Positions 15,832 to 25,461 of a stretch of 64,000 bases of DNA are shown here, piece by piece. Position 1 is the first letter of the stretch, and each line of letters starts with the position of its first letter. The DNA lies in NCBI GenBank assembly GCA_003116855.1, contig BEWT01000004.1, positions 109,072-173,071 on the forward strand, given 5' to 3'. The stretch comes from Desulfurococcaceae archaeon AG1. GTDB taxonomy: Archaea; Thermoproteota; Thermoprotei_A; Sulfolobales; AG1. Both the position numbers and the translations under genes were made by a program. The notes under the pieces are model-generated. The model was not told the DNA's origin. It made no database searches and saw only the letters and a program-made list of their open reading frames with translations.

Positions 15832-17349
15832 GTGCCCTGCTTGGGTTCCGAGAACGTCTTTGTTAGGAGGGAGGTTAGAGAGCTTGTTGAGGAGTATATA
15901 GATATATGGTCTCTCCAACACGCACTATCCCTCATGGGGTGGGATATAGAGACATACATGCCTGAGGACGGAGTTTATGAGAGGTCTATCGCTATGAGCA
16001 GGATTAACCTAATGATCCAGAGGATGATCACGAGGAGGGAGTTTATAGAGAAGCTGGAGAGGGCTGAGAAGGCTGAGGATCTCAACGACTATGAGAGAGG
16101 CGTTGTGAGGGTTCTGAGAAGGCTTGTCGACTACTACACAAAGATCCCTCCGAGGATTGTTGAGGAGCTTAGCAGGATCACCTCGGAAGCAAGCGTTGTT
16201 TGGAGAAATGCTAAGGCTAAGGATGACTATGATCTGTTTAAGCCATATTTAGCCAGGATCTTCGGTCTTGAGAGGGAGATAGCGAACCATCTAGGATATA
16301 GGGAGCACCCATACGACGCACTCCTAGACCTCTACGAGGAGGGCTTGACAACAAGGGAGTTTAAGAGCATCATAGATAGACTGGTTCCGGGGTTAAAATC
16401 GATCCTAGATAGAATTATAAGCGAGGGGTATTTTCCACAATACCACAGGCTCGAAGAGGAGCCCTATGATGTTAACATTATGAGAAGCGTTAACAAAAAG
16501 ATCCTAGAGATCCTTGGCCATAACCCCAAGAGACTAAGGCTGGATGAGTCTGCACACCCATTCACATCATCCATGGGAATATGGGATGTAAGGATAACAA
16601 CGAGATATGAGGGGAAGGATTTCAGGAGAACAATACTCTCGGTTATCCATGAATATGGCCATGCTCTCTACGAGCTCCAGATAGATGAGTCGCTCAGAGC
16701 ATCACCCCTAGCCACTGGAGCATCGCTCGGGATCCACGAATCACAGTCAAGGTTCTGGGAGCTAATGATAGGTAAGAGCAGGCCATTCATAGAGAATCTC
16801 TATAGAAATGTGCTTAACGGCTACCTCTGGTCCCAAGATCCAGAGGATCTCTATAGATATTTCAACATAGTAAGACCAAGCCTAATAAGAGTCGATGCCG
16901 ACGAGGTTACATATAACCTCCACATAGCCGTTAGATTCGAGATCGAAAGACTAGCCATCTCAGGAGAGATCAACGTTAACGACATGCCCGAAATGTGGAA
17001 CGATCTCATGGATAGATATCTAGGGATAAAGCCCAAGAAACACTCCGAAGGAGTATTACAAGACATACACTGGAGCCAAGGATCCGTCGGATACTTCCCA
17101 ACATACACACTGGGAACAATAATCGCTGCACAGCTAAGAGACGCGATGGAAAAGGATCTAGGTAGTCTGTATAACTATATATCAACCCCCAACCTAGCCC
17201 CAATAAGAGAATGGCTTAGAATAAAGATCCATAGATGGGGCTCTACATACGCCCCAAAAGAACTCCTAAAGAGATCACTAGGAATCGATATAGATCCAAC
17301 AAGCTATCTCTCATACCTAGAGAAGAAATACATCACAAAAACCCTATAA
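15832..17349 (+). CDS. Thermostable carboxypeptidase, M32 (Taq) family
   Basis: A 505-residue zinc metallocarboxypeptidase that removes residues from peptide C-termini, probably in the cytoplasm. The zinc motif is VIHEYGHALYEL (HExxH) and the third ligand lies in GASLGIHESQSRFWE. Other M32 marks are DESAHPFTSSMGIWDVRITTRY before the zinc site and YNLHIAVRFEIER and IHWSQGSVGYFPTYTLG after it. Length is typical for the family. The start is ambiguous: TTG 15829 or GTG 15832, each about 26 bases after a CTTATA element near 15807. It is divergent from the PadR operon and stands alone. Confidence 0.95.
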   Translation: MPCLGSENVFVRREVRELVEEYIDIWSLQHALSLMGWDIETYMPEDGVYERSIAMSRINLMIQRMITRREFIEKLERAEKAEDLNDYERGVVRVLRRLVDYYTKIPPRIVEELSRITSEASVVWRNAKAKDDYDLFKPYLARIFGLEREIANHLGYREHPYDALLDLYEEGLTTREFKSIIDRLVPGLKSILDRIISEGYFPQYHRLEEEPYDVNIMRSVNKKILEILGHNPKRLRLDESAHPFTSSMGIWDVRITTRYEGKDFRRTILSVIHEYGHALYELQIDESLRASPLATGASLGIHESQSRFWELMIGKSRPFIENLYRNVLNGYLWSQDPEDLYRYFNIVRPSLIRVDADEVTYNLHIAVRFEIERLAISGEINVNDMPEMWNDLMDRYLGIKPKKHSEGVLQDIHWSQGSVGYFPTYTLGTIIAAQLRDAMEKDLGSLYNYISTPNLAPIREWLRIKIHRWGSTYAPKELLKRSLGIDIDPTSYLSYLEKKYITKTL

Positions 17350-17450
17350 AAGCTCGCCAAGACAGCTTATCCCACAAACAATCCTAGAGGATCGGGGATA
17401 AATCCTGAAAGATGAAACCTGGAACTTTTAATAGATTTTGATGAAAAGCC

Positions 17451-17528
17451 TGGCGGGCCCGCCGGGATTTGAACCCGGGACCTCCGGCTCCGCAGGCCGA
17501 CGCTCTATCCTGGCTGAGCTACGGGCCC
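17451..17528 (-). tRNA. tRNA-Arg (anticodon GCG)
   Basis: On the minus strand a full cloverleaf forms without an intron. The acceptor GGGCCCG pairs with CGGGCCC, and the D stem is GCTC/GAGC. The anticodon arm TCGGC-CTGCGGA-GCCGG has anticodon GCG, and the T arm is CCGGG-TTCAAAT-CCCGG. The discriminator is G (17454). The CCA end (17451-17453) is encoded in the DNA, unlike in the other two tRNA genes here. Confidence 0.93.
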
Positions 17529-17642
17529 TTGCTCCTTGCTACTCTCTAATCATAGTTCTATTAGGCTTGTTTTAAGTATAGGTTTTTCTTGGTTAGAGAT
17601 TATAGGGAAAAAACTAGAGAGATTTGGTATAGCTGTTTATGT

Positions 17643-20318
17643 CTATTTCTTTCCAGCTCTTGAGAAGGCTACCGCGCCTATCGCTATCCCGATTATGGCT
17701 AGCACTACTCCTGCTATTGAGACTATTGTTGTGTTTCCAAGGCTCTGTGATAGTGATGATAAGTTACCCCTTATCTCGGCTATGGAGTTCTGCTGGCTTG
17801 CTAGCATTTGCTGCACGCTGTTCTGGAAGCTTGAGAACCTCTCGCTAAGGCTTGCTATATCGCTTGTGGCTTTTGATAAAGCGCTCTCTATGTTTGAGAA
17901 TCTTTTCTGGGCATCGCTAACGAACCCTTGGAAAGAGCTTGTTAGGTTTGATATAGATCTTGTGTTTTCACTTACTGTCTGTGCAAGTGATGCGAGGTTC
18001 CTGCCCAGAGTATCTATCTGTTGTTGCGAGAGGATAAGGCTTGTGTTGAGTAACTGTACAGCCGTTCTGATCGATTCCACAGCAGATCCTAGGTTTTCGA
18101 GCCTTGTCTCAAGAGCCTGTGATCTCTGTGAGAGGGATGCGTTAACACTCTCTAAACCGCTTCTAAGTGAGGAGACATCAGAGGCTAGGGCCTCGATTTG
18201 AGATAATCCTCGCAAGACCTTTGGTGCTGAGAGCGTGATTATAGCCCGGCCTGCGAGGGCGTAGAACCCGGGCACCTCTAGGATCAATATATACTCACCC
18301 CTCTCTTGGAAACGCAGACCACTCACAGAGGTTACAAACCTATTACTCGGGGTTATAGCGTATACCGTTAGTGGGAGAGGCCCGTCGGAGTAAGACGCTA
18401 TGTTTACAAGATCATCCATAGGTTGTGGGACAAACAGCCTGAAAGTAACCCACTCAGGAGGCCCAGCACCTATTATAGTAGATATAGAGGCTGAGAAGCT
18501 CGTAGCATCTTCCCTAAGGGTTGCTGGGACAACAACTACTATTGGCAGTTTCGCAGCATGAGTACCTGTAGAAGCGATCACATACCCAGCATAGGTCCCA
18601 GGAAGAGTTCTAGAGGGGACAGATACGGAGATCGTGATCTGAGAGCTAGATCCAGGTGATAATGATATGGATTGCTGGGAAATGCTAGCAGAGCTATTCC
18701 TCAGAACACTAGACCCCATATAGCTCACAAGATCCGTTAGATATATGCTGACAGGAACAGTGGAGTCCCCAATATTGCTCACAAGCAGAACAGCAGAAGC
18801 ACTAGACCCAGGCGGAATAACCAGCGTCTGAGTCTGTCCCTGGAGAGCACCGCCAGAGAATGAGAGCCTAATAGGATTGTTAAGGGCATCTAAAGCCATA
18901 ACAACACCTGTTCCCTGATCGAAGGGATTGGGAGATTCATATATATCTGATAGAGGGGCTGGCGAGGCCGATACAACAATGGCCCTCTTAATATCGAGGG
19001 GAGACCATCCGGGGCGAGCCTGTTTTAAGAGAGCTGCTACGCCAGAGACGTGGGGGGTAGCCATAGAGGTTCCGCTAAAAGCCGCTGATCTGTTTATAGG
19101 TATGGATGAGATTATACCAACACCAGGGGCGGCTATATCGGGTGCTGCTATATCGAACGGTATGGGGCCTCGAGCACTAAATATAGCCACAGATGTTCTC
19201 GAAAGACTCCCAGCCCTGGAATCGACAGCACCAACGCATATCACACCCGGTGCATAGCATAGAAAGTTTATAGTATACCCCCCAGGCCCGTCATTCCCTG
19301 CAGCTATAACAACAGTTGCACCAGCATCAACAGCTCTCGATATGGCTGTTAGCAGAGTAACGTATCTGGCAACATAATGCATAAACCACGGGGGCACAAG
19401 AGCACCGAGGCTCATGCTAATGACATTGGCCTCATCACCTGTACCAGGTCTGCCATCAGGGCCTAGGAGGGACCACTCGATACCCCTTATGATCCACGAG
19501 CTAAAGGCTCCCTCACACTGTGTGATGTTGCTGAACACGATCACATTGTATATATCAACGCCAGGAGCAACACCCCTATGGGTAGTATCCTGGCTTGCTA
19601 TTATCCCGGCAACATGGGTTCCATGTTCGGCTGGGATTCCTAGGTAGGTGCATACATTAACAACCCCTGTTCCTGTGGCATCATACTCTGCTGTGACAAC
19701 ACTGGTTCCTTTTCTGATCAACCATGGATGGTTAACCTGGATCCCTGTATCTATAACCGCAACCTTAACCCCTCTGCCAGTGATCCCCATAGATTCGAGG
19801 AGATCCGCCTGGACTATGCGTCTGCTCACACTATCCTGGGGTATTATAGAGATAACGTCATAGATCTTCTCCACAGGATTTACAAGCCTGTAAACTCTAT
19901 CAAGGATAATACCCTTAACACCATCGAGACTGGCTATAACCCTCAGCGAGTTGGGATCCACCTTAGCTACTATCGCGTTAACAAGCCATAGCCTATCCTC
20001 GATAACAGCTCCTGAAGCCTCGATACTAGCAATAATGCTTCTCTGGGAATCATATGCACTCTCCATAAGCGTTTTTACAAGGCCCGGACCTTTGATCCCC
20101 ATGTCAGAGATCATTCTCTGCACAGAGCTATCCTCAAGAATTATGAGAACCCTAGCACTCCCCGATCTCGAGAGCTCTCTCAGAACATCGGGATCTACTT
20201 TAGAGCCCCAGCCATAGCTATCCTGTGGATAGGCATAGATGCTTAGAGCCCCAGCCACTGTTAATAGAATTATCCCAAGCATAGCTATTATTAACAACCT
20301 ATACGCAAATCCCACCAT
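17643..20318 (-). CDS. Membrane-anchored subtilisin-like protease (S8) with coiled-coil stalk
   Basis: An 891-residue secreted protease. An N-terminal signal helix (residues 8-28) is followed by a propeptide/inhibitor-like region (about 40-150) and the S8 domain with Asp190 (VAVIDTGIQ), His231 (EHGTHVAG), oxyanion Asn341 (AAGNDGPGG) and Ser417 (FSGTSMATPHVSG). Beta-sandwich domains follow at about 480-680. Residues about 690-860 form a long heptad-rich coiled coil (SQIEALASDVSSLRSGLES and many similar units), and the protein ends in a membrane helix and basic tail (AFSRAGKK). The layout recalls surface-layer proteases held on stalks in Desulfurococcales. A TATA box (ATATTTATAAAG) lies near 20350. 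Confidence 0.93.
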   Translation of the reverse strand: MVGFAYRLLIIAMLGIILLTVAGALSIYAYPQDSYGWGSKVDPDVLRELSRSGSARVLIILEDSSVQRMISDMGIKGPGLVKTLMESAYDSQRSIIASIEASGAVIEDRLWLVNAIVAKVDPNSLRVIASLDGVKGIILDRVYRLVNPVEKIYDVISIIPQDSVSRRIVQADLLESMGITGRGVKVAVIDTGIQVNHPWLIRKGTSVVTAEYDATGTGVVNVCTYLGIPAEHGTHVAGIIASQDTTHRGVAPGVDIYNVIVFSNITQCEGAFSSWIIRGIEWSLLGPDGRPGTGDEANVISMSLGALVPPWFMHYVARYVTLLTAISRAVDAGATVVIAAGNDGPGGYTINFLCYAPGVICVGAVDSRAGSLSRTSVAIFSARGPIPFDIAAPDIAAPGVGIISSIPINRSAAFSGTSMATPHVSGVAALLKQARPGWSPLDIKRAIVVSASPAPLSDIYESPNPFDQGTGVVMALDALNNPIRLSFSGGALQGQTQTLVIPPGSSASAVLLVSNIGDSTVPVSIYLTDLVSYMGSSVLRNSSASISQQSISLSPGSSSQITISVSVPSRTLPGTYAGYVIASTGTHAAKLPIVVVVPATLREDATSFSASISTIIGAGPPEWVTFRLFVPQPMDDLVNIASYSDGPLPLTVYAITPSNRFVTSVSGLRFQERGEYILILEVPGFYALAGRAIITLSAPKVLRGLSQIEALASDVSSLRSGLESVNASLSQRSQALETRLENLGSAVESIRTAVQLLNTSLILSQQQIDTLGRNLASLAQTVSENTRSISNLTSSFQGFVSDAQKRFSNIESALSKATSDIASLSERFSSFQNSVQQMLASQQNSIAEIRGNLSSLSQSLGNTTIVSIAGVVLAIIGIAIGAVAFSRAGKK

Positions 20319-20727
20319 AAAGGTCGCCTCAGAACAATAATTTCTTTGGCTTTATAAATATATTGAATAAGAATGAGAAATCCATGCAATTATCGATAAA
20401 GTGGAAATACCTTAGAGAGAATTGTTTTTCCATCAATGCTATGAAGAAAGATCTATAGGAGCTTTAATTAATACGACCTGGCTATGAGTTGGTTTTCATG
20501 CCAGCCCTGCTTCAAGCTATACTCAGAACCATTGCACAGCATGCCTTTTACTAATTAGTACTCGCTACACGAGGATCTCAGCAACGCTAGGAGAACGTTT
20601 ATAGAGAGATCTTTAACCACACATAGCGTTTTGGTAAAATGTATGGATATCGGTCTAGCATAATTATAGTGTTTTCTATGTTTGAGATCTAATAGCTTGG
20701 TTCCGCTACCCTATCCCTTGTTGTTGC
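20319..20727. other. Intergenic region, no gene seen
   Basis: 409 bases between two convergently placed minus-strand genes. The 20319 end holds the protease promoter. The rest is AT-rich with no convincing reading frame, repeat or RNA structure that I could find by eye. Confidence 0.4.
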
Positions 20728-22800
20728 TTAGGCTCCATGATAACGCTTGTTGGTTGATGAGGCTTCTAAAAACCTGCTCAGGGTATTATATATATGGTTT
20801 CTAAGCTCTTCACCGCCTTTTACTCCTAAGGCTTCTAATACCAATGTATCTATACTTACACGCTGTTTCCTACCTATCTGGTTTGGGATCGGGGGTAGGG
20901 GTTCTCTACCTATGCTTCTCAGAAGATCCTCGGCTTCTTCATAGTGATCCTCACAGATCTTGGGGTTGGGTACTGGGAGCTCTAGGTAGTCCTCTATAAG
21001 GAGCCTTGTCCAGGTCTCGCCAATCCTTCTACCCCCATAGATTAGCAGTGTTAGGAAAACCGAGCTGTTGAACCACAGGGTTAGGAGAGGGGCTATGCGG
21101 TCGCTCAGCACCAATATATAGAAGTTCTTTGTAGCCGATATAGGTCTTGTTGATGCTATTGCAAACACACCCCTACCCTTCAGCCTAACATCAACCTTAT
21201 CGGGGAGGAAGAGTTTTCCAAATGGGTTTTTAGATGCTATCTGTCTATTCACATGGCTATACCACTTCCTCCCAAAAGTCCTTCTAGCTGTGGTAGCAAC
21301 CCTAGATCTAGAGCCCCACTCTATATATTTCCTAACATCCTGGGGCAGTTTCTTTGGATCTTTTGGCGGTATCGATACCATATAGTGCTCGGGATCCTCA
21401 ACAAGGATCTTATCAATATACAGCCCCGGCCTTCTGAGAGCCTCAACCAAGTAATCCCTGGGTATTGAGAGCTGTTCGCCAGAATCGATCTTCTCTATAA
21501 CGATAACATCGCCACTACGACTAACGATCCTCCAGAATCTGTTGGGTATTGTGAAGAAGTCAGGGCCATAGATCTCGACACCCCTCATTATAAGATCCTT
21601 TCCATAAGCCTCTCTCATTGATAACAAGATATCTTTTTCCAAAAGATCCTCAATAACTCTTAGCAAGGGTCTAAGGCTAGACTCCTCAAAATAGAGGAGC
21701 CAGTTCATATCAAGAACCCCGGATCCTCTCCCCAGATCCGTGTAAGAAGACGCACACTCCCCCTTAACAATAGACCCGCTGAGCCCTATGCTTTCGACAC
21801 AATTATCGCTCAGTGTTACAAAAGCCGTCTCCCCCTGCTCCCCCTTGATCGCCGCTATTACTAGCTCCATAAACCCGCTGTCGAGCGAGAATGAAGGCTT
21901 CCAGCCTTTAAAGAGCCCGAGAACCCTGTATTTCTCTCTAAGCATGGCTTTAACGCCACGTCCATATATCGTGTAAAACGTCGATGCTGGGATGATGCTT
22001 AGAAGAAGGCCTCTTTCCCTGAGGATAGAGTCTATAAGAAAGAGGGATAGTGCTTGGAGATTAACTTGGTTTCTGACTATGTATTTCGAATACCCTAAAG
22101 CTCTTATAAGCCTTAAAAGATATTCCCTATAGTTCTTCTCAAGACTCTCCCACCTAGTGAACGGGGGATTGGTGACTATGACGTCAGCCTCCCAGTCATC
22201 CTTATTCCCGGGAGTTTGTGCTCTAGATCTCCAGAGGATCTTGAAGGAATCTCCACATATGATCCTAACATCTATATCGCCACCCACGGCATCTAATAGA
22301 GATGCATAGCCAAAGACGCATGCAACGTGGTCGAACTCCATACCCCAGATTCTAGCTATATTGTCTATACCCACCCTCTTTACAACACCCCTTAACAGGG
22401 TTCCTGAACCCATGAAAGGATCCGCTATAACCACTCTACCCCTTCTAGAACTTATATAGTCCCTCGCCAGCCTAGCAATAAGCTCAACAGCTAGGGGCGA
22501 TGAATAGTATGATGCAGTCACCCTTCTATAATCCCTGTACATGAGCCTAGGGAACCGGTATTGGAGATCCTCTATCTCCCGCTTTGAGAATCCCTTGTAA
22601 TGGTTCTTCAGATCCGATACCAATAAGCTCAACGCCGCCCTCCCTAACCCGATCCCGAGACTCTTCAGGAGAGCCTTTACATTTTCTGTATTCACTTTAA
22701 CCCCTTTTATCAGCAGGATATGTGCAAGTGACCTGACGAAGATCTCATAGGCCTCGAACCGGTGCATGTAACCATCCAGGTTGAGTGTTCGGAGAAACAT
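20728..22800 (-). CDS. N6-adenine DNA methyltransferase, orphan
   Basis: A 690-residue protein. The SAM-binding motif is VVIADPFMGSGTLLRGV (near residue 125) and the catalytic motif IV is DVIVTNPPFTRWESL (near 215), the NPPF form of gamma-type N6-adenine methylases. The region LQALSLFLIDSILRERGLLLSIIPASTFYT is typical of Eco57I/type IIG-like enzymes. The C-terminal half (RIGETWTRLLIEDYLELPVPNP) looks like a target-recognition domain. I see no nuclease domain within it and no restriction gene beside it. ATG 22800 has GGAGGTG upstream and is preferred to GTG 22806. It is flanked by long AT-rich gaps. Confidence 0.85.
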   Translation of the reverse strand: MFLRTLNLDGYMHRFEAYEIFVRSLAHILLIKGVKVNTENVKALLKSLGIGLGRAALSLLVSDLKNHYKGFSKREIEDLQYRFPRLMYRDYRRVTASYYSSPLAVELIARLARDYISSRRGRVVIADPFMGSGTLLRGVVKRVGIDNIARIWGMEFDHVACVFGYASLLDAVGGDIDVRIICGDSFKILWRSRAQTPGNKDDWEADVIVTNPPFTRWESLEKNYREYLLRLIRALGYSKYIVRNQVNLQALSLFLIDSILRERGLLLSIIPASTFYTIYGRGVKAMLREKYRVLGLFKGWKPSFSLDSGFMELVIAAIKGEQGETAFVTLSDNCVESIGLSGSIVKGECASSYTDLGRGSGVLDMNWLLYFEESSLRPLLRVIEDLLEKDILLSMREAYGKDLIMRGVEIYGPDFFTIPNRFWRIVSRSGDVIVIEKIDSGEQLSIPRDYLVEALRRPGLYIDKILVEDPEHYMVSIPPKDPKKLPQDVRKYIEWGSRSRVATTARRTFGRKWYSHVNRQIASKNPFGKLFLPDKVDVRLKGRGVFAIASTRPISATKNFYILVLSDRIAPLLTLWFNSSVFLTLLIYGGRRIGETWTRLLIEDYLELPVPNPKICEDHYEEAEDLLRSIGREPLPPIPNQIGRKQRVSIDTLVLEALGVKGGEELRNHIYNTLSRFLEASSTNKRYHGA

Positions 22801-23427
22801 TAACACCTCCTATCATTTCTACATCTACTATATCATCTAATTTCACAAATCTTATAAATACTACCTTTAATACCACAATATTACTTACGAAGCACGATGC
22901 CATGAAAGCCTGGCAAAACAATAGAGACGCTAAAGAAGTATCAGGAACACGCACCACTCCTTCCCGCTATATAGGATCATAGCCTCGCTCTATCCTTTAA
23001 ACAACCACACGCAATCTTGGCGATAAGGTTTATAGCCTCTCCCACTAAGCATGCCCTAGGGCTCTTTGTGGGTAGCTCCTCCCACCTTATCTATCTATTA
23101 TTACCTCATCGCATATAACTTTCCCATCAACTGTTATAAACATTATAAACCTATCTATTCTGAAACTACTTATAATTACTATCACCTATGCAAAAACCGC
23201 TGCAATGCAATTCTCTTTTTCCCTATCTTGCCATTACTTATTATTTCCTAAGATCCTCCAGGTTTTTATCTCTACACATGGTTCTTTAGAACAATACCAG
23301 CCTGCTTCTAACCCAGGTTGATATACAGTATAGCATTTATGCTGGATATAGTTACTTGGCTGGTCTATTGCATATATACTCCGGCTTCCTATCTACTCAA
23401 GGCATACGAGGATTAGGTGACTGTTAC
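22801..23427. other. Long AT-rich intergenic region between divergent genes
   Basis: 627 bases. It holds the methyltransferase promoter (TATTTATAAG at 22851-22860, minus strand) and Shine-Dalgarno on the left. On the right it holds the uppP promoter (GCATATATAC near 23378) and ribosome site. The middle has no convincing reading frame or structured RNA that I could recognise. Confidence 0.45.
22851..22860 (-). promoter_or_regulatory. TATA box of the DNA methyltransferase gene
   Basis: The minus strand reads TATTTATAAG, the same sequence as the thi4 TATA box. It predicts transcription start near 22830, giving a leader of about 30 bases with a GGAGGTG ribosome site. Confidence 0.55.
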
Positions 23428-24219
23428 ATGGATCTTCAATACATTATACTCGGTATCGTGCAGGGGGTAACCGAGTGGCTTCCTATATCGAGTAAGACAG
23501 TGCTTCTCTTACTATCAGCATATGTTTTTGGATACTCATTAGCAGCATCATATGATATAGGCTTAGCACTCCAAGGCGGTACTGTGGCATCGTCAACCAT
23601 GTATTTCTGGAGATCCCTTGTAAGGGTCTTTAGAGATAAATGGCTCCTCAGATTCCTATTAATATCAACCATAGTTACAGGTCTCGTAGGTGTTCCCCTC
23701 TATCTCGCTGCTAGAAAGCTGCTCGAGGGATCTATAGATCCGGGGATACCGATGCTGATCATAGGGCTTGCCCTCATAGCACAAGCCCTGCTATCAAGAA
23801 AACCCAGCAAGATCAGCAACACTAGTAAGAGAGCGAGCGAAATCGGTCTCAGAGATTCCATAATATTTGGTGTAGTCCAAGGGATCGCAAGCCTACCCGG
23901 CATAAGTAGATCCGGGATCACAATAACAGCCTTGCTATATCTAGGATACAGGGTTGACGACGCCCTCAGGCTGAGCTTCATAGCATCGATCCCAGCTAGT
24001 TTAGGGGCTCTCGCAACGGTAGCTGTGCTCGATAGAGAAACCATCACTATTATCTCACCAGGAGGCGTTATACAGGCTCTCGCAATATCAGCGCTCGTTG
24101 GCTATATATCTATAGGGATCCTTCTAAAGCTAGCCTCAAAATACAGATCTATGTTTACACTAGCCATGGGGATCTTCACAATCATCATAGGCCTGGCAAT
24201 AACCATACAGACACTCTGA
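23428..24219 (+). CDS. uppP: Undecaprenyl/polyprenyl-diphosphatase (UppP/BacA family)
   Basis: A 263-residue membrane phosphatase with about eight helices that dephosphorylates polyprenyl diphosphate. In archaea this presumably recycles the dolichyl-type carrier for surface glycosylation. Both active-site motifs are present: GIVQGVTEWLPISSKT near the N-terminus and GIASLPGISRSGITIT (PGxSRSG) near residue 165. I chose ATG 23428 rather than the longer frame from 23356. MDLQYIILGIVQGVTEWLPIS matches the family N-terminus, and AGGTGA lies about 9 bases upstream. It is an isolated gene. Confidence 0.92.
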   Translation: MDLQYIILGIVQGVTEWLPISSKTVLLLLSAYVFGYSLAASYDIGLALQGGTVASSTMYFWRSLVRVFRDKWLLRFLLISTIVTGLVGVPLYLAARKLLEGSIDPGIPMLIIGLALIAQALLSRKPSKISNTSKRASEIGLRDSIIFGVVQGIASLPGISRSGITITALLYLGYRVDDALRLSFIASIPASLGALATVAVLDRETITIISPGGVIQALAISALVGYISIGILLKLASKYRSMFTLAMGIFTIIIGLAITIQTL

Positions 24220-24485
24220 GAGAGATCATTATAGCGCTATACACTAAATCTCAAGACCGCGGATCTCTGAACCCTCCCTACCAGGCATGAAGATTACAAA
24301 CATACAGTTTTATAGCCACTGTTAAGGCCTTTCCACCATGGGATTACAAACACGTATTACAGCAAGAAAGAACCGTGTTCTAACGATCATGGGTTTTCAG
24401 AGGTAATGCGGTTAGCTATTAATGTTAAAAGTCTTGATAGTGAAGAAGCGATGTGAGATGTTAAAAAGATCTCCTAGCTATACAG

Positions 24486-24929
24486 CTATACGAGCCTGAA
24501 ATGCTCTATATCTGTTATAGAGCCTCTTCTCTCGCTTCTGAAAACAGGCTCTAAAGAAGCCCCTATAGCTAGCTTCTCCACAGGCCCCTCTATGTAGTGT
24601 ATCAACCCCCCATCAACCCCTTTGAACCTGACCAGACCGACTATCACTGGGGTGCTTAGCCTCTCTCCGTTAAAGTCCCTATATATTATTGTGTAGCTTG
24701 CTAGATACGGCTTTTCTCTAAGCTCGACCAGATCCTCTACTTCTGAGAAACATTTGGGGCAATAGATCTTGGGAGGTATGAATATATTACCGCACTTCCT
24801 ACACTTAGCAGCCATTATGATTCCTTTCTTAATACCTTCAAGCCATCTCAACCCAAGAGGCCCTGGTGTGTAGTGGTATGCTTTTATCTCCATCTCTATC
24901 TCTCTAATCTGTGGTTTTACATCCCTCAA
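24486..24929 (-). CDS. DUF35 OB-fold acyl-CoA-associated protein 1
   Basis: A 147-residue DUF35 protein: a helical N-terminus, then a rubredoxin-like zinc ribbon (CRKCGNIFIPPKIYCPKCF, four Cys), then an OB-fold (TIIYRDFNGERLSTPVIVGLVRF). DUF35 proteins bind thiolase-fold partners and often acyl-CoA. The frame opens with GTG 24950, but TTG 24929 overlaps the stop of the previous gene as TTGA and has GAGGTGAT 6 bases upstream, so I prefer it. This is the last gene of the thiolase/DUF35 operon. It resembles DUF35 number 2 in layout and ends with SITDIEHF, echoing that protein's SINDIECF, so the two are paralogues. Confidence 0.88.
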   Translation of the reverse strand: MRDVKPQIREIEMEIKAYHYTPGPLGLRWLEGIKKGIIMAAKCRKCGNIFIPPKIYCPKCFSEVEDLVELREKPYLASYTIIYRDFNGERLSTPVIVGLVRFKGVDGGLIHYIEGPVEKLAIGASLEPVFRSERRGSITDIEHFRLV

Positions 24930-25456
24930 CCCCAGATCACCTCGAAGCACTCTATATCATTTATAGACCCTGTCCTCTTATCCTCCGGTAGCCATCTAGC
25001 CTTAACCCTTGCATCAAAGATCCTCTGGGTCTTAACATCATCCTCACTAGCCCCACAGATCCTGTGGAGGATCCCCGGGAACCTATAGCTTGAGAACCTA
25101 TGTCCAGGCACATCGAGCCTAATGATCCCAATGATCTCTGGTTTCTCGAGAGTCTCAAGTGTGGCCGAGAGATAGCTGACCACTGCTGTGACAACCCTGC
25201 CCTCATCACTAGCCCTAACCCATCTTGTTAGGTGTTTGAAGCAGTATGGACAGTAGATCTTTGGGGGTATATGGACAAGCCTGCAGCTAGGACAATATGT
25301 CCCAAGGATCTCGCCCCTCTTGAGCCCTTCGAGAAACCTACTATAGGCTATACCAGCAGCCATGCTATACCTAGCCCTTGGCGAGTCTATCTCCTTTATC
25401 ACAGCCCTGAACTCCTCATCCCTAAGCGGTGTTCCGCCCCTTATGCTGACCCCCAT
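24926..25456 (-). CDS. DUF35 OB-fold acyl-CoA-associated protein 2
   Basis: A 176-residue DUF35 protein. Helical N-terminus (DSPRARYSMAAGIAYSRFLEGL), zinc ribbon CPSCRLVHIPPKIYCPYCF, OB-fold VVSYLSATLETLEKPEIIGIIRLD, and the shared SINDIECF end. ATG 25456 has a perfect GGAGGTGA Shine-Dalgarno formed by the end of the upstream thiolase gene and is preferred to GTG 25465. It sits between the thiolase-fold genes and its paralogue, in an operon of four, so each DUF35 may serve one thiolase-fold subunit. Confidence 0.88.
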   Translation of the reverse strand: MGVSIRGGTPLRDEEFRAVIKEIDSPRARYSMAAGIAYSRFLEGLKRGEILGTYCPSCRLVHIPPKIYCPYCFKHLTRWVRASDEGRVVTAVVSYLSATLETLEKPEIIGIIRLDVPGHRFSSYRFPGILHRICGASEDDVKTQRIFDARVKARWLPEDKRTGSINDIECFEVIWG

Positions 25457-25461
25457 GGTGA

